Assembly: GCA_012862575.1 (NCBI GenBank)
Contig: BLSF01000074.1
Span: 116,306-180,305 of the forward strand
DNA length: 64,000 bases
Direction: 5' to 3'
DNA from: Parietichytrium sp. I65-24A
Taxonomy: Eukaryota > Sar > Bigyra > Thraustochytrida > Thraustochytriidae
The position numbers and the translations under genes were made by a program. Each line of letters opens with the position of its first letter. Position 1 is the stretch's first letter. This document shows positions 41,185 to 51,706 of the stretch, piece after piece. The notes under the pieces are model-generated. The model saw only the letters and a list, made by a program, of their open reading frames with translations. It had not been told where the DNA came from and did no database searches.

Positions 41185-44100
41185 TCAAGCTGGATCGATC
41201 AATCCCTCAAGTGAATGCTGCGCACCTGGCAAGAGATTCACGAAGAGTTCCGACGAAAGTGTCTGCAAGGTTGTTATAGCGAGCTGGTAGATTTCCAGAC
41301 GCTCTTCGAATGTCAGTGCCAAGTCCTCGGAGAGCATCTTGTCTATATCAGCAGTGTGCTCGATCCGCTTCAAGTTTTCCTTGAGCAACTTGACACGCGT
41401 GCGCATGGACGCGTCAATGGATCTCTCGTCTGGTGGAGTGTAAGGGAAGCCACTCTCTTCGGTGGCATTCTTATGCGTGAGCAGGAGGGCGAGGATGTCC
41501 TGGGCAAAAATGCTAAGGTGGCTGATCTGCGAGTATGAGAGTATGATTTCGTGAACGTTGTCGGAGGGCATGACGTCCGGGTCGGGCGTAAAGCTGAAAA
41601 AGGTGCGCACGGCGGAGTTCTCGAAGACCTTGGAGCGCTCACTCTTCTGTACGAGCTCTTTCAGCCAAGCCGAGACGAGGTCGAGGCGCAGTTCCGCGAG
41701 CTGGCGCTTGCTTTTCCATTCCCCTCGAGGGACATCAGGAGGAAATTCGGGAACGGATGCCTGCTGTTTCTCCGTGAGGTGAAGGCTGGAGGTGCGCAAT
41801 TGCTTGGCGATGTGGGCGAGTTCAGAGTATCCGACACTGGCCGTCCAAGCAAACTTTGACGCGAAGTTGACGAAGACACTCATATTAATGTCGTACTTGT
41901 AGCCGACGGTGAAAGTGATCGGGTCCTTGAATTGGCTGACGGTGGGTGGATACACGGCCAAATGTTTGTTGGCGCCGAGTTTGGTGGTGTGCAGCGGGAC
42001 CGTGTACCAGTCCATGTTGTCATCGCTGTCTGCGATGGCGCTGATCGGTTTTGAGCATCCGGGGCAGTCTCTCTCAGTGCCGACGGTGATACGCGTGATG
42101 GTGAGGCACTCCGCGCATTGTACGGAGATCTTCTTAACCTGCGAGTTGCCAGGCCTGGAGGATTTCTCTAGTGAGCGCTTCATGTTGTGGAAGGTGATCT
42201 TGTCCACATACCCGTCGGCGTAGTGTTTGGTGAGCTCCTTGATGATTTTCGGCATGTTGGTGGCCTTGAGTGCGTTCTGGTTGGCCAGATATGCGTCCGC
42301 TGCGTTCTTGAAGGCGTCCACGAGGCGCTCGTGGTCTTCGGGGTCTGCGAGCTTGAACTGCAGCATGCGTTTTTGCTTGCGCGAGTACACCTCCACAATC
42401 TCGTCGATGGCTTTGTCGTTGATCACGGCTTCCGCGTCCGCCGGGTCCGGCACCACGTTGCCGAGCTCGGGGCCGATTTCCCCGGTTTCGGGGTCGCGTC
42501 CGTAGTACTTGAAGTGCATGCCGTACACCCTGATGATGCAGCGCTGGAACGTCCCGTTACCCTCCTGGGGCCCGGAGAGCCGTTTATTGCTGAGCCTCTT
42601 GCTGTTCCCGCCGCCGCCGCCGAGGAGGCTCGCAAAGCACGCGAAGGGGTTGGCCCCGGCTTTCCTGCCGCGCGAGTTCTGAACCGAGTCGAACAAAGCG
42701 TCGCCAAACTCGATAACCATGGGTTCCTCGCGCTTGGCCATGACCTTGGACACCATGCGCTCATTCGCCCGGCTTCCCGCGTCCCTCTCGTCCCTCTCGT
42801 CCCTCTCGTCGTCATCCTCGTCCTCCCGATCGTCGCCGTCGCCTCTGCTGCTGCTGCTGCTGGCGCGCGACGCGACGCCGGGCTCATCCGGTTCGGCAAA
42901 GCCATCTTCCAGGTCCGCTGTGATGCCGAAGCCGGCGTCATCGTCGTGGCCATCGCGTTCATCGGCATCATCGGCATCATCTGCTGCGTCTTTCTTGAGT
43001 CCATCCTGCTCCTTGGCCAGGCCTTCATCATCGGCGGCAGCTTTCCTGCTCTGCTCCTCGGCCTCAGCCGCGCGGCGCTCGATCTCAATCCGCTGCTGCT
43101 CCTCCTTCTCTGCCCTCTCCCTGGCCAGCTCCTGCATGCGCCCGAGCTCCGCCTTGCGCGAGGCCTCTTCCGCCGCGAGCGCCTCTTCGCGCAGCTGCTC
43201 CTCGCGCCTGCGCTGCTCCTCCGCGCGCTCCTGCGCCAGCCGCGCCTCCTGCCGCAGCTTCTCCGCGCGCAGCTCGTCCAGCTCGCGCTTGGCCGCCAGG
43301 TACTCCCTGCGTCTGCGCAGCGCCGCCTGCAGCTTCTTCGCCTGGTTGTCCTCCAGCTCGCGCCGCCGCGCCCGCTCCAATGCCTGCGCGAACACTCTCA
43401 CCGCCAGCACCTTGGCGCGCACCCTGCCAGCCAGCGCGCCCACGAAGAACAAACGGAACCGTTCGCCGAGCACCTCCGGGTCCTCGGCATTCTCGGCGTC
43501 CTCGGCATCGGGGTCCGCGAGGACATGCTCAACTTGGTCGAGCATGCCCGGCTTGAAGAATGCGCGCGTGTGGCCGATCTTGAAGGCGTCAGAGGGCAGG
43601 GAGAACGCGCGGAAGAGTGCGCGCAGGAACAGACGGTCCTCGCCGCGGCCGAGGGTCTGCCATGCGCGGATGGCGGATGCTGGGAGGCGGGCGGAGTAGA
43701 GATCCACGAGATCCCGGAACGGCAGACGCGTGGGCAGGCCGCCGCGGAGCACCTCCGCGGTCTGCGGGATGCTGAGGTTCTCCAGCTGGACGAGCACGTA
43801 AGCGGGAGAGAACCAAGCCGTGCCCGGCGCACGCTCCATTAGAGCGTTTGGCTTGATGCAACGGATGAAGCTCGCACGAGTGCCGCCGAGAGTCGCCACA
43901 AGTGACTCGATTTGACCGCGGAAGCGCCCGGCCACGGTGCTAATGCGCTTGGGCTTCTTGGACGATGCTGATGGTGATGTTGATGTTGATGCTGATGCTG
44001 GGAAGAGGGCAGGGAGGACGGGGTGCGACGAGGACGACAGGACGGCAGAGATCTCGGCCGGCAGCTGGTCCACGTTCTTCTCGATGAACTTGCCCACGGT

Positions 44101-45897
44101 GTACTTGACCGGGCCGGCGTAGTGCTGCACGGTGAAGCAGAAGCGAGCTTCGCGGGGGTGCGGCGCCGGGAAGAGGTCGTTGTTGCGCAAGAGGCGGTGC
44201 ATGGAACCGAGCATCTTGTCGTCAGATGGCTGCGGCGACACGGTCTCAGAGTCCAGGATGCCAAGCACGCTCGGCGCCGCGCGGTTCGAGGCGCTGCCGC
44301 CCAGCAGCTGCATGGTGGCGCGGTTGTCCGGCGGTGGCATGCGGTCCGACGCGGACACGAGCAGGCCCTCGCTCTCGTACAGCTTGGCCTCCGCTAGGAA
44401 GATCTGCTCGTTGAACGTCTCCTGCAGCGCCTCGTTCGTGTAATTGATCAGCAGCTGCTCAAAGTCGTTCACCACGAACGTCTCGAAGCCGAAGATGTCC
44501 AGCACGCCGATGAACGGCGCCGACTCGATCTCTGCGCTGCTGGCCTCCGAAGCCAGCGACTGGGTGATCTTGCCGACCAGCCAGTCGAACAGCTTGACGT
44601 ACATGGCCTTCACCACCGAGTCCAAGGCGAACTTGGCCGACTCCGAGTCGCGCTTCGCCACGATGCTCTCGCCTGCCGTCACCACCTTGCGCTCGATGAA
44701 CAGCGCGCTCAGCTCCTCTGGCGACATGCCCAGCAGCTCCGCTGCCATCTCCAGAACATCCGTGTTAGCGACCACCGCCTCCTCCGTGTTGCTGTCCTCA
44801 AGCTCATCGAACTTGATGTTACCCAGGTGCAGGATGCCCGCCAGGATCTGGAACACCGCCAGCTGCGACTCGTCGCCCTCCGCATCGATGCCCACCGTGG
44901 ACAGCGCGTGGCACAACGTTCCAAAGTTCTGCACGTCTTGCTTGCTCAGATCCGGCAGCTTGATGCTGCTGCGCCGGCTCTTGTTGCTCTTGCCCATCGT
45001 TGGCGCCGCCGCAGCCTCCTTGGGCCGCATATATTCAAACTCGCCCTGCCTGTCCAAGTACAACTTGGCCTTCAACGCCTTGTCCGCTCCCCGGAGCAGC
45101 TGGTAGAATACATGGTACGTGCGCTCCCCCTCCGAGTGGAACGTCACGCGCGAGCGCTCCAGCAGGTACGTCTCCACGCTGGCGCCGTTGATGGCCAGCT
45201 GCCTGCCCTTCTTCGCCTCAAAGTGCAGCTTCATAAACTTGCCAAACCGCGACGAGTTCGGGTTGCGCTTCGTGGCCGCATTTCCAAACGCCTCCAGAAT
45301 CGGGTTGCTCTCCAGCAGACGCTCGTCGAGGTCTGGGGTGGCGTCCCCGCCGCGCGCCACCAGGTGCTTGAGCACGTACTTTGACGACTCGGTCTTGCCC
45401 GACCCGGACTCGCCACCCACCACGATCGACTGGTTCACCACATCTTCTTTGCGCGAGATGGCGAAACTCAGCTGCTGGAACGCCGTCTCCGCGATCGCAT
45501 AAGGGTGCGGCGTTCTGATGACTTTGGGGTCGCCCACTTCGGGGTCCTCCAGCCGCTTGAGAGGATTCACGGCCACCAGCACGCTGCCGCCGAGAAACGT
45601 GTACGCGTCGTCCGCCAGAGCCCTCTCGCGCAGGTTGTGCAGGATGCCTGGCACGTGAAAGTACTGCAACGCTGTCATGTCCTCCGCCACGCGGCTGTTC
45701 GCGCGGAACACCTGGCAGTCATCGTCCGTCAAGTCCAACTTTTGCGTGGCGCCCGTGCTGTTCACTCGCACTTTGATAATGTTGCTCCGCCTGCCCGTCA
45801 CCGTCGCCAGCACCCAGTGCTTCTGTTCGTTCGGAATCCACACTTCCGACCCGGCCACCACCTTGCCCAACGCCTCCAGTTCCGAAAGCTTCGCCAT
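41185..45897 (-). CDS. Unconventional myosin with PH and PX tail
   Basis: 1570-aa actin motor. The head (about 1-770) has an SH3-like start, P-loop GESGSGKT (162-169), switch I NPNSSRFGK (212-220) and switch II DIFGFETF (about 466-473), followed by NDFEQLLINYTNEALQETFN. The relay/converter part is divergent (VQLENLSIPQTAEVLRGGLPTRLPF). A weak IQ-like KLQAALRRRREYLAAKR leads to a short charged helical region (about 840-960), then a very acidic Asp/Glu/Arg segment. Tail: a PH-like domain (about 1118-1203), a C..C/C..C zinc-like knuckle (CAECLTITRITVGTERDCPGC, about 1250-1275), a PX domain (about 1316-1446, ending VRTFFSF) and a final helical region. This points to a phosphoinositide-binding cargo motor on endosomes. 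Class cannot be fixed without a tree. Confidence 0.9.
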   Translation of the reverse strand: MAKLSELEALGKVVAGSEVWIPNEQKHWVLATVTGRRSNIIKVRVNSTGATQKLDLTDDDCQVFRANSRVAEDMTALQYFHVPGILHNLRERALADDAYTFLGGSVLVAVNPLKRLEDPEVGDPKVIRTPHPYAIAETAFQQLSFAISRKEDVVNQSIVVGGESGSGKTESSKYVLKHLVARGGDATPDLDERLLESNPILEAFGNAATKRNPNSSRFGKFMKLHFEAKKGRQLAINGASVETYLLERSRVTFHSEGERTYHVFYQLLRGADKALKAKLYLDRQGEFEYMRPKEAAAAPTMGKSNKSRRSSIKLPDLSKQDVQNFGTLCHALSTVGIDAEGDESQLAVFQILAGILHLGNIKFDELEDSNTEEAVVANTDVLEMAAELLGMSPEELSALFIERKVVTAGESIVAKRDSESAKFALDSVVKAMYVKLFDWLVGKITQSLASEASSAEIESAPFIGVLDIFGFETFVVNDFEQLLINYTNEALQETFNEQIFLAEAKLYESEGLLVSASDRMPPPDNRATMQLLGGSASNRAAPSVLGILDSETVSPQPSDDKMLGSMHRLLRNNDLFPAPHPREARFCFTVQHYAGPVKYTVGKFIEKNVDQLPAEISAVLSSSSHPVLPALFPASASTSTSPSASSKKPKRISTVAGRFRGQIESLVATLGGTRASFIRCIKPNALMERAPGTAWFSPAYVLVQLENLSIPQTAEVLRGGLPTRLPFRDLVDLYSARLPASAIRAWQTLGRGEDRLFLRALFRAFSLPSDAFKIGHTRAFFKPGMLDQVEHVLADPDAEDAENAEDPEVLGERFRLFFVGALAGRVRAKVLAVRVFAQALERARRRELEDNQAKKLQAALRRRREYLAAKRELDELRAEKLRQEARLAQERAEEQRRREEQLREEALAAEEASRKAELGRMQELARERAEKEEQQRIEIERRAAEAEEQSRKAAADDEGLAKEQDGLKKDAADDADDADERDGHDDDAGFGITADLEDGFAEPDEPGVASRASSSSSRGDGDDREDEDDDERDERDERDAGSRANERMVSKVMAKREEPMVIEFGDALFDSVQNSRGRKAGANPFACFASLLGGGGGNSKRLSNKRLSGPQEGNGTFQRCIIRVYGMHFKYYGRDPETGEIGPELGNVVPDPADAEAVINDKAIDEIVEVYSRKQKRMLQFKLADPEDHERLVDAFKNAADAYLANQNALKATNMPKIIKELTKHYADGYVDKITFHNMKRSLEKSSRPGNSQVKKISVQCAECLTITRITVGTERDCPGCSKPISAIADSDDNMDWYTVPLHTTKLGANKHLAVYPPTVSQFKDPITFTVGYKYDINMSVFVNFASKFAWTASVGYSELAHIAKQLRTSSLHLTEKQQASVPEFPPDVPRGEWKSKRQLAELRLDLVSAWLKELVQKSERSKVFENSAVRTFFSFTPDPDVMPSDNVHEIILSYSQISHLSIFAQDILALLLTHKNATEESGFPYTPPDERSIDASMRTRVKLLKENLKRIEHTADIDKMLSEDLALTFEERLEIYQLAITTLQTLSSELFVNLLPGAQHSLEGLIDPA

Positions 45898-46008
45898 CCT
45901 TTCCCGTTCTGCACGATGTACTCTGTACTATGCACAATTCACAATGCACTATGTACGATGCGGACCACTTTCAACGCGCGGCTGCTGCCAACAACTACCC
46001 GACCAGCC

Positions 46009-46062
46009 CGCGTACACACCTCTATCTCTCTGTCCTCGCGTACACGTGGTCCTCGCGTACAC
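46009..46062 (-). promoter_or_regulatory. Three CGCGTACAC motifs upstream of myosin
   Basis: Three copies within 54 bases, 112-165 bases before the myosin ATG; two share the longer word CCTCGCGTACAC. Read on the sense strand they are GTGTACGCG. This is the densest cluster of the motif in the window. Confidence 0.5.
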
Positions 46063-46377
46063 TCGGATCGCACCCGCGAATATGTACGTATAGGTGTCTG
46101 CTCTTTCTATCTCTCTATCTCTCTAACTCTCTCTCTGTTTCATTGTTTGTTTGTTTGTTGCTTTCCTTTGTTTGCACTTGTCCACACTGTAGCACGAGGG
46201 CTACCTGAGCGTAGCCGGGTGCTACGCGGGCCGTCCTATGTGATGGGTAGAAGGCGCTAACGCACACACCTTTGGAGAAATTTACTGTTAGTGTTGGCGG
46301 TGAGTAGCGTGGTGGTAAGGGTGGTTAGAGGAGGGGTAGTGAGGTGGTAGGGGTCTTGTTTTGGGCATGTGGTATGG

Positions 46378-46400
46378 ATTGATTGATTGATTGATTGATG
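46378..46400. repeat. ATTG tetranucleotide repeat
   Basis: About six (GATT) units. Related (AATC)n or (GAAT)n runs occur at 48061-48083 and 49193-49243 in the same gene-poor interval. Confidence 0.85.
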
Positions 46401-47776
46401 GGTGAGTGTGGTGAGTGATTGTTTTGCTGTGCTCAGCCAGAACATGGAAAGATTGTTTGATTTGATTTGGTTTAGTTCGCTTGTTTGGGTTTGTCTGCCC
46501 GTGTGGTCGTTGTTGATGATGTTTGATGTTTCGGTTCTTTGCAGTCAATCGTCAAACCAGTTGAAGCTCTTTGAAGAGAATGAGCATGAATGAGCTCAAG
46601 AAATCGTCTTTAGGAAGGAGGGTGCTTGGGACGTGGCTATGTGCGGATCGGGAGAGCGTCTTGCGAGCAGTTCGAAAAGTTGCGAATTCTGTATAACAGC
46701 TGCAGTGAACAAGTCATTCCATGCATCTCCATCATCGGCCAAGTTATCCCGCAAGATAAAGCTCTAACTTTCGATTCGCCAAAAGAAGCCTGAAACTCAT
46801 CATCAAGCAAAAAGGAACAAAGTCTTTCGTACTAGTACAGGACAACTTTCGCTTCACATTGAGTTTGATACAAAGAAGCAAAAGCATGGAAGGAAGCCAA
46901 ATAAATCTACGCTGGTCGATCTCAGCTCTTTTCCTTCCCAATCAAATAATTAATCAATCCACCGCCCACTCGAATAGCCCGCGGCCACCGCATACTCTAG
47001 CAGTGAGGGCGTGAGCGGGCGTGTGCACACACCCCTGCCCACCTTACCGCCATCGGTAGATGTGCACTACGAGCGCGGGGCGCAAGTCTGCACGGGCAAA
47101 GAGGGGGAAGGAAGGAAGGAAGAAAAGATGGAAAAGAGGGAAAAGAGGGAAACGAAGGAGGGAGGGAGGGAGGAAAGAAACAAACAAGCAAACAATGAAC
47201 GTAAAGAAAGTGAAGAAAGAATGAATATTTTGCTTTGTTTGAATTGGAAAGCCAGCTTTGAAGCTTATGTCATTACACATATGCTTGTCCCCTCGCTGGA
47301 CTCGCTGGGATCCAAATATTGGACGGTGAACTGTGAACTGCGAATGCTGAGAAGGGTGGAATCCGTGGCGGCGATCGGTCGATGTCAATGAATGTCAAGT
47401 GCCCGATGATCTCCAGAGTTTAGAAAGTTTGGGATAGTTTGAGCGTCTTTGTCCCGTACCATTCGTCCGACAAAGACTGGAAGGACCTCAATTGTCAAAA
47501 TCGAAATGGAGATTCCCTCGCGGACAATGGTGACGTGGGCGAGCGACCCGGACAGGCGAGACTAGCTGCCAACACTTTCGAGAGCTGAGAGATACTTTTT
47601 GTACTCGGGTGGGCATTTCTCGACTCTCGACTCTCGACTCCATGCCTGAACAGCCATGGGATGAAGGCGACTGCTGCCTCAGCCTTTGCTGGCAAGTCTC
47701 CAGATGAATTCTCCACTCGTTGCGACGTGACGTTCGTGGAGCGCTGCAAAATGGCGAAGAATCACACAAAGTGAGA

Positions 47777-48013
47777 ATGAACAGAGATCACATCAGTGGT
47801 ACTGACAGTGACAACTCTTTCGACTCTAGCGCTCCCAAGGTGAACGATGAACGCGCGCGAGAAAAAGATCTCAAGGACAAAATGAACACCAAGGACGTCC
47901 AGGCGAATATGGACATGCCGCGAGAATTTGACCCCAGACACACTGTGCCAGCAGGTTTTCGCGCCGTGAATTCAGGCAATCCAGCAGCTAAGTTAATCCA
48001 GCTCTTGACTTGA
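47777..48013 (+). CDS. Small hypothetical protein, 78 aa
   Basis: A short open frame from Met at 47777 (an earlier in-frame Met lies at 47720). The peptide is hydrophilic, with many Asp, Lys and Arg and no membrane span or known domain (it contains MPREFDPRHTVPAGF). Composition looks more coding-like than the surrounding DNA, but it has no other support. It could equally be chance or an exon of an unrecognised gene. Confidence 0.25.
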   Translation: MNRDHISGTDSDNSFDSSAPKVNDERAREKDLKDKMNTKDVQANMDMPREFDPRHTVPAGFRAVNSGNPAAKLIQLLT

Positions 48014-49192
48014 AAGTTGGGCTTTCCTTTTCCCGCTCTCTTTGAACAAGATATAACAAGATAATCAATCAATCAATCAATCACATTTTGAAGATCGATC
48101 GATCGGCCAACAAAAATAGCTTGCTCCAAGCCCAAGTAAGATCGCAAATAATTAATCCGATGAGAGGGATCGGAGACTGACTGACTGACTCTGAACAATG
48201 GCACACGCCATCCGTCCAGCGATCTGCAAGACTGAATCCTTCTGGTCCGGTGGCACCCGCACTTCCTTTCGTCCTCGAATGCTGCTCCCATCGCATCGCC
48301 TCCGCGAGGGATTTCAGATTACCAGTCCTGGTGGCACCCGCGCTGTCGTTACTGACTGAGGTGCACACCGAGACCCGCTCTCTCTATTCTCTCTATCTCC
48401 CGTGCTCTCTCTCCAATTGCGCGAGAGAGTCTACTCATCTAAGCGAACTGCAACTGCGAACAAGATACTTCTAACAAGATGACAAGAATGACAAGAGGAA
48501 CAAGATCGCGAGTCGTTGTTGACTGTGAGTCGACGGGACGTAACGCTCGTGGACACGTGCTTGTCGAGAGTGTGCGTTGCGTTATGTTGTAGCCTGAGCG
48601 AGAGGTTGTGGTGTTGTTGTCGTGTCCAGGGAGCCTCGACCAGTTGGTCCTGAAGGCTTCAATGAATTCTGTTTTGTTGTTTGATTTATTTTTTTAATTA
48701 TTAACAAGTGATTGTGATTGATTGAATGATTGGAAGTTGATTGATTGTTGAATTTGATTGATTTTGTTCAATGAAAGAACATTCACAACATGCAACTGAC
48801 TTCACAGATCTTCGCAGTCAATAAATTTTTGAGAAAGATTTAATGTCTACTAGAGAAAGATTTGATTTTATGTTACCACTGAGGCTAATTGGACAGCTAG
48901 ATTTATTGTTGACCAAGTCTTCTGGAAACCATATCTCGCACACTAGAGTTTTTGATACCTTTGGGTGTACTATATACACAATCTCACACTCCAGTAGTAA
49001 TCAATCAAGCAAATATATCCTATCTATAACGCTAATCACATCATTACCGAACAAAGAACTCCTCATGATCAACAATCTAATCGCGAACTGCTCCCTTGCT
49101 CCTCAGCCGGGGACTATCACACGCTTAGTCGCCGCTAGCGGGGAGCCATTCGTCCATACATCGTGGCGCAATGGACGAGTATAAGTATAAGT

Positions 49193-49243
49193 GAATGAAT
49201 GAATGAATGAATCAACTATGAAAATGAATGAATGAATGAATGC
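49193..49243. repeat. GAAT tetranucleotide repeat
   Basis: Two runs of (GAAT)n separated by about 16 bases, 340-390 bases before GlnRS. Simple sequence with no inferred function. Confidence 0.85.
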
Positions 49244-49293
49244 TGGTCGCGCAAAGGCGTTGGTAGTATCCTCACTGTTTTGCGACGCAGCAA

Positions 49294-49348
49294 GTGTCCT
49301 CGAAGAAGGCACACACACATACACACACAGAGAGAGAGAGAGAGAGAC
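49294..49348 (+). promoter_or_regulatory. GTGTCCTCG and GA tract upstream of GlnRS
   Basis: GTGTCCTCG is 278-286 bases and the sense-strand GA tract 232-251 bases before the GlnRS ATG at 49580. No GTACGCG word is seen here. Confidence 0.35.
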
Positions 49349-49579
49349 TCCAAAAGCAGTTAGTTGTTGCAGAGCAATTCTTGCGGAGAGAGAGAGAGTG
49401 GGTATTCATACTTTGGTAGATACGCAACTCAAGAAGTAAGTTTGGAGCCATGCCGTCTGACGGCGCGAGCTGGGATGGTATTACGGGAACATGCGCGTGT
49501 TTGCGTTTAATAGCGCTGTGTTGATTGCGAGAAATGTCGCTAACTCTCGCTGTGTATGCCGCTTCGATGTTGGATCAGA

Positions 49580-51706
49580 ATGGCGGACGACGCAGAATTG
49601 CTTGCAAAGTATGCGGCTCTCTTTCCTGAGAAGAAGCCCGAGACGGACGAGGAAAAGCTGGCCGTTCAAGAGATGATTGTCAAGCGCAAGGCTCTGCTCA
49701 AGGCCGAGGCTGCTGCCAGAGGCTATGAGAGCGACAAGGCCCTTGGAAAAGAGCTTGACAAGGCCATTAAGAAGATGGCCAAGAAGGAAGCGAAGCTTGC
49801 AGCTCCGCCACCACCGCCTCCTGGCGCGGCCCAGAGCGAACAGAGTGCCGACGCCGACCAGGGCGACGATGAGGAGGATGCGGACAAGTCTGGCATGAAT
49901 TTGGACGAGCAGATGCGCAAGATCTTGGGTCAGCCTAAGGACAACTTGGGCGAGGGCGCATACTTTGTCAACAAGCCTGAGGTACTGCAGAAGCATTTGG
50001 AGGCAACTGGAGGAGCCTGGCAGTTGCGCTTTCCGCCGGAGCCGAACGGATGGCTGCACATCGGCCACGCTAAGGCCATGAGCGTCAACTTTGGTATTGC
50101 AAAGGCCAACGGCGGAAACTGCTACATGCGCTTCGACGACACCAACCCAGAAGCGGAAAAGCAAGAATACATTGACGGCATTCTCGACAATCTCGCCTGG
50201 CTCGGCCACCAGCCCTTCAAAGTGACCTACACGTCAGACTACTTTACGGAACTCTACGAGCTGGCGAAGGAGCTTATCCGCAGAGGTAAGGCATACGTCT
50301 GCCTTCTCACGAAGACGCAAGTCAAGGCCCAGCGCGACGCCCTCAAGGAGTACCACGGCAAGTCGGCCCAGGGCGAGGAAATCGAGTTTCCTACCGAAGC
50401 CGTTCACGACCCTGGTCGCGAGCGCTCCCCTGAGGAGAATCTTAAACTGTTCGAGATGATGAAGAATGGCCGCTTCGAGGAGAACGAAGCCACTCTGCGC
50501 ATGAAGGGAGACTTTCACTCTAAGAATCCAAATATGTGGGACCACATGGCTTACCGCATCATGTTTAAAGAGCACCCACACGCCGGGGACAAGTGGTGCA
50601 TTTACCCCACCTATGACTACTCGCACTGTCTTGTGGACTCCTTGGAGAACATTACCCACTCGCTGTGCACGCTCGAATTCCAAACGCGCCAGGCTCCCGA
50701 CTCTTCGTATCATTGGCTTCTCGACGCGCTGGACATGTACCACCCAAAAACTTGGGAGTCCTCCCGGTGCTCTCTGTCCTGCAACGTCATGTCCAAGCGT
50801 AGGCTCCAGCGTTTGGTGAAAGGTGGCTATGTTTCTGGATGGGACGACCCTCGCCTCCTCACCCTCGCCGGCCTCAGAAGGAGGGGGTACACTCCCACCG
50901 CAATTAACGCGTTCTGCCGCCGCATTGGTATTGCCAGAACCTCCAACGAGGTCTGCGTCCGCATGAGCGTTCTCGAGGCTTGCGTCCGTGGCGAGCTCGA
51001 CCACGACGCTCCCCGCAGGCTCGCTGTCATCGACCCAATCAAGGTGGTGATCACAAACTTCTCCGAGGCTGGCGCGCCCAGCACTGTCACCGTTCCAAAT
51101 CATCCTGCCAAGGGCCGCGAGGACATGGGATCGCGAGAGGTTCCGTTCACCGAGGTGGTGTACATTCCTCGTGAAAAGTTCCGCCTCGACATGATTAAAG
51201 GGTACAAGGGCATCTGCCCGGACAGCCCAAAGAATCTCGCAGCTCGCCTGTTGAACGCCACCACGATAGTCTATTCGAGCCATTCCTGCGATGAGTCGGG
51301 GAACGTCACGGAAGTTCGTGTCAAGATCGACAATGACGTCCCAACCAAGGGTCTCAACGTGATCACCTGGGTTCCTGGCAACGCCGTCGCCGCCAAGGTC
51401 AGGATCTACGACAGGCTGTTCACCAACTGTGAGGTGAATGGCGTAGAGTTTCACGCCGAGAGAGCGGCCAAGGAGAAAGGTCTTGGAGGTGAGGACGGCT
51501 TCTTGCAGCTCCTCAACCCCGACTCGCTCCACGAGCAGGAGATCTATCTGGAGCCTTCTGTCATGGAAGAAACTACCATCGACCAGCGGTGGCAATTTAT
51601 TACCATCGGGTACTTTTGCATCGACAGGGTGGATTTTACCCCAGAGAACCCTATCTTCAATCTCGTCGTGTCCCTGAAGGAGAACAAGTCCAAGACGCAA
51701 GCCTGA
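49580..51706 (+). CDS. QARS: Glutaminyl-tRNA synthetase
   Basis: Charges tRNA-Gln with glutamine in the cytosol; class I synthetase. 708 aa from Met at 49580 (an in-frame ATG eight codons earlier is unlikely because MADDAELL starts a typical polar N-terminus). The HIGH signature is in PPEPNGWLHIGHAKAM (about 160), and the KMSKS counterpart is NVMSKRRLQRLV (about 403). DDTNPEAEKQEYIDGI and WDDPRLLTLAGLRRRGYTPTAINAF are GlnRS-type rather than GluRS-type. The N-terminal 130 residues are charged with a proline run and an acidic stretch, shorter than the animal appended domain. The C-terminal anticodon-binding beta-barrels are present (FHAERAAKEKGLGGEDGF). No intron. Confidence 0.97.
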   Translation: MADDAELLAKYAALFPEKKPETDEEKLAVQEMIVKRKALLKAEAAARGYESDKALGKELDKAIKKMAKKEAKLAAPPPPPPGAAQSEQSADADQGDDEEDADKSGMNLDEQMRKILGQPKDNLGEGAYFVNKPEVLQKHLEATGGAWQLRFPPEPNGWLHIGHAKAMSVNFGIAKANGGNCYMRFDDTNPEAEKQEYIDGILDNLAWLGHQPFKVTYTSDYFTELYELAKELIRRGKAYVCLLTKTQVKAQRDALKEYHGKSAQGEEIEFPTEAVHDPGRERSPEENLKLFEMMKNGRFEENEATLRMKGDFHSKNPNMWDHMAYRIMFKEHPHAGDKWCIYPTYDYSHCLVDSLENITHSLCTLEFQTRQAPDSSYHWLLDALDMYHPKTWESSRCSLSCNVMSKRRLQRLVKGGYVSGWDDPRLLTLAGLRRRGYTPTAINAFCRRIGIARTSNEVCVRMSVLEACVRGELDHDAPRRLAVIDPIKVVITNFSEAGAPSTVTVPNHPAKGREDMGSREVPFTEVVYIPREKFRLDMIKGYKGICPDSPKNLAARLLNATTIVYSSHSCDESGNVTEVRVKIDNDVPTKGLNVITWVPGNAVAAKVRIYDRLFTNCEVNGVEFHAERAAKEKGLGGEDGFLQLLNPDSLHEQEIYLEPSVMEETTIDQRWQFITIGYFCIDRVDFTPENPIFNLVVSLKENKSKTQA

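Larger units (their letters stand above)
45898..47776. other. Myosin promoter region and intergenic
   Basis: Upstream of the myosin: CGCGTACAC three times (46009-46017, 46037-46045, 46054-46062), a CT tract (46101-46137; GA on the sense strand) and a G/T-rich GGTAGGGGT block (46290-46370). Also (ATTG)n at 46378-46400 and purine-rich (GGAA)n at 47105-47185. No gene supported. Confidence 0.45.
48014..49579. other. Intergenic, GlnRS upstream region
   Basis: Contains (AATC)n at 48061-48083, an A/T-rich TGATTGA region (48660-48780), (GAAT)n at 49193-49243, GTGTCCTCG (49294-49302) and a GA tract (49329-49348) before GlnRS. No gene supported. Confidence 0.45.

Noticed and set aside
42187-43842. 551-codon plus-strand open frame antisense to the myosin
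   Set aside because: Arises from G/C-ending codons of the myosin tail read backwards; Leu/Ala/Arg-rich with no domain. The minus-strand myosin frame has clear motifs.
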